Positions 1 to 3,900 of a DNA stretch of 5,029 nt are shown here, one piece after another. The position numbers were made by a program, and so were the translations under genes. Under the pieces are notes generated by a model. The model made no database searches, was not told the origin of the DNA, and was given only the letters and a program-made list of their open reading frames with translations. Within the stretch, counting starts at the first letter, position 1, and each line of letters opens with the position of its first letter. This DNA comes from Candidatus Zhuqueibacterota bacterium. GTDB lineage: Bacteria; KSB1; UBA2214. Location: NCBI GenBank assembly GCA_022706175.1, contig JAKJDB010000247.1, positions 1-5,029 on the forward strand, read 5' to 3'.

Positions 1-55
1 CATGGAACAACCCGGCTGCTGCAGTGAAAAAATAGTAGAGGAGGGAATGAGACTA

Positions 56-84
56 AATTTAAAGAGCCCGATATAGAATGTCAA
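56..84 (-). promoter_or_regulatory. Putative sigma70-like promoter reading leftward out of the window
   Basis: On the minus strand TTGACA (84 to 79, a perfect -35 match) is followed after 17 bases by TAAATT (61 to 56, four of six matches to TATAAT). It lies just past the stop codon of the sigma factor gene and would drive a leftward gene whose coding part is outside the window. A minus-strand ATG sits at the window edge (3 to 1) without a Shine-Dalgarno sequence, so the target gene is not identified. The match may be chance in an AT-rich gap. Confidence 0.35.
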
Positions 85-101
85 GCGCTTTTTGCGCCGA
101 G

Positions 102-650
102 TTATTGATGGAAACCGGCGAGCCGGTCGCGTAAAAAAAGGCGGGCACGGTGCAGATTGGACTTGACCGCCGGCAGACTCATGCGCAGCATTTTGGCGAT
201 CTCTTTCAAAGAATAGCCGTCGATGTCCTTCAGGACAAAAACCGAGCGGAATTTGTCCGGCAGATCGGCGATGGCCTGTTCCATGGCTTTGCGCAGTTCA
301 TCATTCATCGCCGCCTGCAACGGATTATTGCCCACAGAAAGATTGAAAGATTCCATGGCCGCCTGGCTGACATGCCCCTCAGCGTTCTCGAGGGATTGAG
401 GTCGCCGTTTATTGCCGCGCAGGCGCATCAGAGCGTAATTGGTGGCGATGCGGTAGATCCAGGTCGACAACGACGACTGCGCTTTGAACTCGGGAAGGGC
501 CTGCAGCACTTTTAAAAAAGTCTCCTGCAGCACGCACTCGGCTTCCACCGGATCCGCCAGCAGCCGCAAAGCGGTATTGTACACCAGCCGTTCGTTCTCT
601 TTGACGATTTGCGCCAGCGCTTTCTGATCGCCGGCGACGGCAGCGGACAC
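102..650 (-). CDS. ECF-type RNA polymerase sigma factor (sigma-70 family), start uncertain
   Basis: This 182-residue protein is a two-domain extracytoplasmic-function sigma factor, which would direct core RNA polymerase to a dedicated promoter set. Region 2 spans about residues 17-80, with the family signatures LVYNTALRLL, QETFLKVLQALPEF and STWIYRIATNYALMRLR (core binding, -10 recognition). A variable linker follows, then region 4 at about 116-176, with the ADLPDKFRSVFVLKDIDGYSLKEIA segment and a helix-turn-helix ending VKSNLHRARLFLRDRL (-35 recognition). The given start is GTG at 650, the first accepted start codon in the open frame, but it has no Shine-Dalgarno sequence. The family usually begins with a segment like EELVxxALAGD, and here the residues EKEL lie just upstream of the GTG, so the real protein is probably longer (see 651-737). 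A terminator separates it from the thioredoxin gene, so it seems to be transcribed alone. No anti-sigma gene is visible in the window; one could lie to the left. The family call is firm, the start is not. Confidence 0.9.
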   Translation of the reverse strand: MSAAVAGDQKALAQIVKENERLVYNTALRLLADPVEAECVLQETFLKVLQALPEFKAQSSLSTWIYRIATNYALMRLRGNKRRPQSLENAEGHVSQAAMESFNLSVGNNPLQAAMNDELRKAMEQAIADLPDKFRSVFVLKDIDGYSLKEIAKMLRMSLPAVKSNLHRARLFLRDRLAGFHQ

Positions 651-737
651 CAGCTCTTTTTCGCCGGCCTTGATTTTATCCAGCTCTTCGATAGCCAGGG
701 ATTGATCCTGAAATGTTCAACCGGTCGTGTTATCCAT
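651..737 (-). other. In-frame N-terminal extension of the sigma factor, interrupted by TGA
   Basis: Reading back in the sigma factor frame from 650 gives a plausible coding stretch ending DKIKAGEKEL, which joins well to the ECF-like start VSAAVAGDQKAL. It continues back to a TGA stop (719 to 717), preceded in the same frame by ATG GAT AAC ACG ACC GGT, with the ATG at 737. Read through, the protein would be about 211 residues. The sequence allows several explanations: a point mutation or sequencing error in a gene starting at 737; a rare CTG start at 698, which has CAGGA about 7 bases upstream; the GTG start at 650; or a frameshift from the frame that opens with TTG at 751. No Shine-Dalgarno sequence precedes the ATG. 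Confidence 0.5.
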
Positions 738-747
738 GATGCATCAT
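736..747. repeat. Perfect 12-bp palindrome over the sigma gene's transcription start
   Basis: ATGATGCATCAT is a perfect inverted repeat. It begins 6 bases downstream of the proposed -10 box, so it would cover about +1 to +12 of the sigma factor transcript, and it includes the ATG at 737. A dimeric regulator could bind here, but a 12-bp palindrome can also arise by chance. Confidence 0.4.
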
Positions 748-753
748 TCAATT

Positions 754-781
754 AATATACAGAAGAAATAGCACATTTCAA
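754..781 (-). promoter_or_regulatory. Sigma70-like promoter of the sigma factor gene
   Basis: On the minus strand TTGAAA (781 to 776, five of six matches to TTGACA) and TATATT (759 to 754, five of six matches to TATAAT) are separated by 16 bases. It lies downstream of the terminator of the thioredoxin operon, where a separate promoter for the sigma factor is expected. The predicted start near 747 leaves only about 10 bases before the ATG at 737, so a message starting there would be nearly leaderless, in keeping with the lack of a Shine-Dalgarno sequence. Confidence 0.5.
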
Positions 782-792
782 AGGTTTTCATC

Positions 793-810
793 GCCGCCGG
801 GGCCGGCGGC
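793..810. repeat. GC-only 8-bp inverted repeat (hairpin)
   Basis: GCCGCCGG and CCGGCGGC form a perfect 8-bp inverted repeat with two bases between them. It lies between the operon terminator and the sigma factor promoter. No T-run follows on either strand, so it is not a standard intrinsic terminator by itself. It could be a backup termination or pausing structure, or only a GC-rich palindrome. Confidence 0.35.
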
Positions 811-834
811 AGCGGGCACCACTCCGCCATCATG

Positions 835-868
835 AAAAACCCCCTGAGAAAGAGAACTTCTCAGGGGG
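835..868 (-). terminator. Intrinsic terminator of the thioredoxin operon
   Basis: The arms 840-850 (CCCCCTGAGAA) and 858-868 (TTCTCAGGGGG) are perfect complements, giving an 11-bp stem with a 7-base loop. Read on the minus strand, the stem is followed directly by TTTTT (839 to 835). It starts 28 bases after the thioredoxin stop codon, in the orientation and position expected for a Rho-independent terminator of that operon. The plus side lacks a T-run, so it acts in one direction. Confidence 0.93.
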
Positions 869-895
869 GCTAGGTCCGTGAGCTCAAGCCGTCTA

Positions 896-1237
896 TCAGA
901 CAGCGGCAGGCGTCAGATGTTTGTTAAGGACTTTAACGATCTGGTCTCTGGGCACAGCGCCGACCACGGTGTCGACGATGCGGCCGCCCTTAAACACCAA
1001 CAGGGTGGGAATGCTGCTGATGCTGTACTGCTCAGCTACCGTGGGATTGTCGTCCACGTTGACTTTACCCACTTTGATGCGGCCGGCAAATTCATGGGCC
1101 ACGCTCTCCACCACCGGCGCCACAAACCGGCAGGGCATGCACCATTCCGCCCAAAAGTCCACCAGCACCGGCTTATCCGACTGTAAGACTTCGGCGTTAA
1201 AAGTGGCATCCGTGATCTCAATAACTGATTTACTCAT
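896..1237 (-). CDS. trxA: Thioredoxin with WCMPC active site
   Basis: This 113-residue protein is a full-length classical thioredoxin, a cytoplasmic dithiol reductant that recycles oxidised protein disulfides and is itself normally reduced by thioredoxin reductase. The active site is [10 protein letters not shown] (cysteines at 33 and 36). The second inner position is proline, as usual, but the first is methionine rather than the common glycine. Other family hallmarks are the PVLVDFWA strand, the KVNVDDNP segment near 58-65, the cis-proline in [12 protein letters not shown] (Pro77) and a C-terminal helix. No signal peptide is present. The start at 1237 has AAAGGA six bases upstream (1249 to 1244) and overlaps the end of osmC in ATGAGTAA, so translation of the two is probably coupled. 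A strong terminator follows, making it the last gene of the cassette. The partner reductase is not in the window. Confidence 0.96.
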   Translation of the reverse strand: MSKSVIEITDATFNAEVLQSDKPVLVDFWAEWCMPCRFVAPVVESVAHEFAGRIKVGKVNVDDNPTVAEQYSISSIPTLLVFKGGRIVDTVVGAVPRDQIVKVLNKHLTPAAV

Positions 1238-1670
1238 GGTCTGTCCTTTCCGCCTTTGGCCCTCGGATCTCAAACTCTGTGGTAATCCTGGCGGTCTTCT
1301 TGAGCATGGCGGAAACAGAGCAGTACTTGGTCTCCGAAAGTTCGATGGCCTTTTCCACCGCCTCCCGCGGAATGGCGTCGCCATAAAAGATGAACCGGAT
1401 GCGGATGCCGGTGAACACTTTGGGATGTTCCTCGCTGCGTTCCGCCTCAAGGTGCACTTCAAAGCCATCCAACACGATTCTTTTTTTCTGCAGGATGGTG
1501 AGCACATCCATGGCGGTGCAACCGCCCAGGCCCATCAGCACCAGTTCCATCGGACGTGCGCCTTCATCGTTGCCCCCGGCCGGGCCGGCGGCATCCATGA
1601 TCACCATGTGCTGCGAGTCAGCGGTGGCCGTCAATGTCAGGCCGTGACTCTGTTTGATTTGCACATGCAT
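1230..1670 (-). CDS. OsmC family protein (OsmC/Ohr superfamily, YhfA-like)
   Basis: This 146-residue protein matches the OsmC/Ohr superfamily in length and layout. Characterised members with two reactive cysteines reduce organic or inorganic hydroperoxides in the cytoplasm. The first cysteine (Cys51) lies in the family motif [18 protein letters not shown], which starts the central helix. The second (Cys117) lies in [11 protein letters not shown] near the C-terminus. Both catalytic positions are therefore present. The N-terminal region begins as a beta strand ([17 protein letters not shown]), as is typical. No signal peptide is seen. The start at 1670 has only a weak GAGAG upstream and lies 20 bases after the tlpA-like gene. 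Its end overlaps the thioredoxin start by 8 bases. The position suggests thiol-peroxide metabolism with thioredoxin as a possible reductant; this is inferred, since known Ohr/OsmC enzymes often use lipoylated proteins. The YhfA-like subgroup is my best reading; peroxidase activity is not certain. Confidence 0.92.
   Translation of the reverse strand: MHVQIKQSHGLTLTATADSQHMVIMDAAGPAGGNDEGARPMELVLMGLGGCTAMDVLTILQKKRIVLDGFEVHLEAERSEEHPKVFTGIRIRFIFYGDAIPREAVEKAIELSETKYCSVSAMLKKTARITTEFEIRGPKAERTDHE
1244..1249 (-). promoter_or_regulatory. Ribosome binding site of the thioredoxin gene, inside osmC
   Basis: AAAGGA on the minus strand ends six bases before the thioredoxin ATG and lies within the last codons of osmC. 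It supports 1237 as the true start and shows that initiation occurs just as ribosomes finish osmC. Confidence 0.8.
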
Positions 1671-1680
1671 ATCGTTTCTC

Positions 1681-1690
1681 TCGCCGGCGA
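1681..1690. repeat. 10-bp palindrome in the tlpA-like/osmC gap
   Basis: TCGCCGGCGA is a perfect palindrome that fills half of the 20-bp gap between the tlpA-like stop and the osmC start. It has no separate loop, so a hairpin would be weak. It could slightly occlude the weak osmC ribosome binding site, but may be only a GC-rich chance repeat. Confidence 0.3.
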
Positions 1691-2185
1691 TTATTTTTTC
1701 AACAGCGTCTGAATGTCGTTTTCAAACACGGAACGATCCTGATAGCCCACATACTTTTTGTACACGCCGCCTTTTTTATCGAGCACCAGGGTGGTGGGAA
1801 TGCCCTGAATCGGACCATAAGTCCTAAGCAGCTCTTCGGTCGCCTGTACATTGATATAGTTCACGCCGTTGTCCTTGATGAACTTGATCACTGCGTCTTT
1901 GCCTTCGCGTCCGATGGCCGCGCCGATGATCTCCAGCCCCTTGCCCTTGTAGGTTTTATAGAGATCGATAAAATGTGGGATCTCCATGCGGCAGGGCGGG
2001 CACCAGGTGTCCCAGATGTCAAGAATCACCACTTTGCCGCGAAAGTCCTCCAGGGTCACGGTTTTGCCTTCCATGGTCTGCAGCTTCATTTTAGCGTCGC
2101 CGGCTTTGGCCGAGGCGTTTTCTTTCTGTCCGCAGGCAGTGATGGTAAACAGAGCCAGCATCAGGGTCCAGGCGATCTTTTTCAT
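1691..2185 (-). CDS. TlpA/ResA-like thioredoxin-fold lipoprotein
   Basis: This 164-residue protein is a membrane-anchored thiol-disulfide oxidoreductase of the TlpA/ResA/AhpC-TSA-like group. These act outside the cytoplasmic membrane, often reducing cysteines for cytochrome c maturation or serving in redox stress. A lipoprotein signal peptide is clear: MKK, a hydrophobic core, and the lipobox ITAC with Cys18. A short linker leads to the thioredoxin fold, with LEDFRGKVVILDIWDTWCPPC (redox cysteines 62 and 65) and the cis-proline in IQGIPTTLVLDKKG (Pro130). The segment between, about residues 80-125, is the insert typical of this family. The start at 2185 overlaps the stop of the upstream small gene in ATGA and has a strong GGAGG five bcases upstream (2194 to 2190; gap of four bases). 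osmC follows after 20 bases. The substrate is unknown; no cytochrome biogenesis genes are seen, so a general redox role is equally possible. Confidence 0.93.
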   Translation of the reverse strand: MKKIAWTLMLALFTITACGQKENASAKAGDAKMKLQTMEGKTVTLEDFRGKVVILDIWDTWCPPCRMEIPHFIDLYKTYKGKGLEIIGAAIGREGKDAVIKFIKDNGVNYINVQATEELLRTYGPIQGIPTTLVLDKKGGVYKKYVGYQDRSVFENDIQTLLKK

Positions 2186-2403
2186 GCATCCTCCAGAAAT
2201 CGGTTTTTACCATTCTTGTCAAATGTTTGACGAATGAGGTCGTTCATGTTTTGCCGCAGCAGGTTTCGAGCCATGGGACTTTTGCAGGCTTTGCCGAACT
2301 CGGCATAAATCTGCTGGCTCAGCATCAGCGCCACCTCACGGCTCCGGCACGCGCGGATGCGCAACATCAGGTCGCCGAACTGCTTTAGCTTTTCGTTCAT
2401 CAT
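2182..2403 (-). CDS. Small two-cysteine protein of unknown function, first gene of the redox cassette
   Basis: I do not recognise this 73-residue protein. It looks mostly helical, basic and soluble, with no signal peptide or membrane segment. It has two cysteines, Cys19 in RIRACRSRE and Cys40 in EFGKACKSP, and segments such as ALMLSQQIYAEFG and RNLLRQNMNDLIRQTF that would form amphipathic helices. Its stop codon overlaps the tlpA-like start as ATGA and its last codons carry that gene's Shine-Dalgarno, which argues strongly that it is translated and co-transcribed. The start is uncertain: ATG at 2403 or 2400 has no Shine-Dalgarno, and an in-frame GTG at 2466 would give 94 residues. Being first in a thiol-redox operon with two cysteines, it could be a redox partner, chaperone or regulator, but this is a guess from position alone. 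Confidence 0.65.
   Translation of the reverse strand: MMNEKLKQFGDLMLRIRACRSREVALMLSQQIYAEFGKACKSPMARNLLRQNMNDLIRQTFDKNGKNRFLEDA
2190..2194 (-). promoter_or_regulatory. Strong Shine-Dalgarno of the tlpA-like gene
   Basis: GGAGG lies four bases before the ATG at 2185 and is embedded in the last codons of the 73-residue gene. It fixes the start and suggests efficient re-initiation across the ATGA overlap. Confidence 0.85.
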
Positions 2404-2475
2404 GCAAATTAGATGCGGATTGACGGAAAAGGATTCACCGCTGCACGGCCGGCGCAATTTCCTCACAGTATTCTC

Positions 2476-2504
2476 TTGACATTGTATGATGATTTTACTA
2501 AACT
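2476..2504 (+). promoter_or_regulatory. Sigma70-like promoter of the rightward operon
   Basis: A perfect TTGACA (2476-2481) is followed after exactly 17 bases by TAAACT (2499-2504, four of six matches to TATAAT), in the AT-rich divergent intergenic region. Predicted initiation near 2511 gives a leader of about 44 bases before the ATG at 2555. Position, spacing and -35 match make this the best promoter in the window. Confidence 0.65.
2481..2486 (-). promoter_or_regulatory. Possible -10 box for the leftward redox cassette
   Basis: TACAAT on the minus strand matches TATAAT at five of six positions and lies about 78 bases before the ATG at 2403. No good -35 sequence is seen 16 to 18 bases upstream of it. 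It overlaps by one base the -35 of the rightward promoter, so if both are used they would compete for polymerase. Confidence 0.3.
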
Positions 2505-2554
2505 TTGATTGCTGATTTCCATTCGTTGAACTCACCTGGGAGAACGGCGGCTCG

Positions 2555-3739
2555 ATGAGGTCTGTAAAGATCGGACTTGTTGTGGCGTTGCTGGCAGGAG
2601 CGCTCCCGTTGCCGGCGCAGAAAGCCATCGTGGTCGATCCCAACGAACGTGCGCAATGGCTGGGCGTGCTGCGTGAGATCGGCGAATGGGCCATTGCGGC
2701 AGAGATCGGCAGCGGCACGTTGGCGGTACAGGACCGGCGTCGCACATCGATCTTCACCAACAGCAATCTGGCGCGTGTGCTGCTGGCCCTGTATGATCTG
2801 ACCCAGGAGGAACGTTACAAGACCCACGCCCTCGCCTGGTTCGACCATCTGGTGACCTTGCAGCAGATCACGCTCTCCAGCCGCGGCGATACCGTCGGTT
2901 ATTGGGGCGACATGTCGCCTGCGGGCAATATCTATCTGGGCGATGCCGGTACCAGTGCCTCTGCGCTGGCCGGCGCGGTGCGCTATACGAAGGACGAGCA
3001 GCGTTGCGCCTATCTCAACGCCTTGCAGCGGTATGCGGATTTTGTCCGCTTTGGCTGCCAAAACGATCCACAGGAAAAAAATCGCGGCGGTTCACCCGGT
3101 TGGATTCTGACAGACGGCGATGACGCCGGGGCCGTAGGTTGCGGATATTATCGCGGCGAATTGTCCACTGCGCCATACACCATTGCCACCAGCGTCACCG
3201 GCGCCGCGTTCTTTTCAGCCTGGTACGAGCTCACGGGCGACAAAGAGTGCCTAGCCATTGCAGAACAGGCAGCCCGATGGCTGCTGAAAAGCCGCAAGTC
3301 AGACGGCGAAATCCCCTATCTCTTGCACAACCGAGTGCTCATGCAGTGGCCGCTGGACACCATGGGCTATGTGGGCGAAGGATTGGTCAGCGTCTACCGG
3401 CGCAGCGAGAACAGCGAGCTGCGTGACGCGATCGTGCGGGTGATGCAGCGCAGCCTGCAATGGCTGTTGAATCGGCAGGAACGACGTGGCGTTTGGGGCC
3501 GCATGCGCAGCGAGGATCAACAGCGCAGCCAGGGCGTACTGACGCTGCTGGTTTGGCATGAATCAGCGGTGGCGGCCGACCCGCGCATCGCCAAGGCCCT
3601 GTTCCGCAACCTCCGCTACTTTCTGGATAAAGACAACCGAAAAGCCTTTGGCGTGAATGAATTGCCCATCACCACCGGCTTTGTCGGGCTGGGCATCGCT
3701 GAAGCTCTGGAGCCAGGCGTGACCTACCGGATCAAATAA
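2555..3739 (+). CDS. Predicted secreted protein with alpha/alpha-toroid-like helical repeats, family not identified
   Basis: This 394-residue protein starts with a signal peptide: MRSVK, a hydrophobic core at about 6-20, and a likely signal peptidase I site after Ala21 (LPLPA/Q). It is therefore exported, probably to the periplasm or outside. The mature part shows about six helical-hairpin units near residues 69-101, 132-166, 211-246, 268-306, 326-357 and 373-390. They share a pattern of small and hydrophobic residues, a tyrosine or tryptophan, an acidic turn such as LTGDKE or TKDEQR, then an alanine- and leucine-rich helix. This is typical of alpha/alpha toroids, found in many glycoside hydrolases, polysaccharide lyases and epimerases. 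Conserved-looking loops rich in Gly, Asp and Trp (YWGDMSPAGN, GWILTDGDDAGAVGCGYYRG) could line an active site. A ROK kinase downstream fits a carbohydrate role, but neither family nor activity can be named. The start has GGGAGA 11 bases upstream, rather far. Confidence 0.85.
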   Translation: MRSVKIGLVVALLAGALPLPAQKAIVVDPNERAQWLGVLREIGEWAIAAEIGSGTLAVQDRRRTSIFTNSNLARVLLALYDLTQEERYKTHALAWFDHLVTLQQITLSSRGDTVGYWGDMSPAGNIYLGDAGTSASALAGAVRYTKDEQRCAYLNALQRYADFVRFGCQNDPQEKNRGGSPGWILTDGDDAGAVGCGYYRGELSTAPYTIATSVTGAAFFSAWYELTGDKECLAIAEQAARWLLKSRKSDGEIPYLLHNRVLMQWPLDTMGYVGEGLVSVYRRSENSELRDAIVRVMQRSLQWLLNRQERRGVWGRMRSEDQQRSQGVLTLLVWHESAVAADPRIAKALFRNLRYFLDKDNRKAFGVNELPITTGFVGLGIAEALEPGVTYRIK

Positions 3740-3756
3740 CGAAGGTCCGGAGCAGA

Positions 3757-3900
3757 ATGGCCTTCAGCCCATACACCTTTTGCCTCACCGTGGCGACGCT
3801 GGTGTGGTTTCTCAGCTCGCCCCTTTTGACTGATAACCCCCAAGGGCCCTTCTTTCGGGCTTCGGAGAAAATAAATGCCGCAGCGGATCATCACTCATAA
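3757..3900 (+). CDS. Possible 47-residue membrane microprotein
   Basis: An open frame begins with ATG at 3757, preceded by GGAG four bases upstream (3749-3752), and lies 17 bases after the stop of the secreted protein gene. It encodes MAFSPYTFCLTVATLVWFLS followed by a polar tail and ends with TAA at 3900, overlapping the DHH gene start by 26 bases in another frame. Residues about 5-24 are hydrophobic enough for one membrane segment or an uncleaved signal. The well-placed ribosome binding site and the gap it fills favour a real gene. Its short length, the tail imposed by the overlapping DHH start and the lack of a known family argue against. The nucleotide stretch could instead be an untranslated spacer. 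Confidence 0.3.
   Translation: MAFSPYTFCLTVATLVWFLSSPLLTDNPQGPFFRASEKINAAADHHS
3864..3867 (+). promoter_or_regulatory. Shine-Dalgarno of the DHH phosphoesterase gene
   Basis: GGAG followed by an A-rich spacer of seven bases precedes the ATG at 3875. This supports that start; no other start codon with a ribosome binding site lies upstream in frame. Confidence 0.75.

Noticed and set aside
2..76. Short plus-strand frame at the window edge, with AGGAGG just before an internal ATG at 47
   Set aside because: It is 24 codons long to the edge with no recognisable sequence, and the AGGAGG is only two bases from the ATG, too close for normal initiation. It could be the 3' end of a gene outside the window, but this cannot be supported.
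84..100. GCGC-AAAAA-GCGC hairpin after the sigma factor stop as a terminator
   Set aside because: A four-base-pair stem with no following T-run on the minus strand is too weak.
717..719. TGA in the sigma factor frame as a selenocysteine codon
   Set aside because: Sigma factors have no known selenocysteine, the position is outside any catalytic site, and only a very small hairpin follows (CAGG/CCTG). A mutation or a different start codon is simpler.
921..1712. Long plus-strand open frame across thioredoxin and osmC
   Set aside because: It lies antisense to two well-recognised genes and has no ribosome binding site or recognisable domain.
2404..2766. Upstream continuation of the 73-residue protein's frame into the secreted protein gene
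   Set aside because: The extra part is antisense to the signal-peptide and N-terminal coding region of the rightward gene and runs through the promoter region. Only the segment from 2403, or at most the GTG at 2466, is reasonable.
3842..3862. AAGGGCCCTT palindrome and GCCC/GGGC hairpin before the DHH gene as a terminator
   Set aside because: The stem is only four strong pairs and no T-run follows on either strand. The resemblance to a phage-type terminator is superficial.
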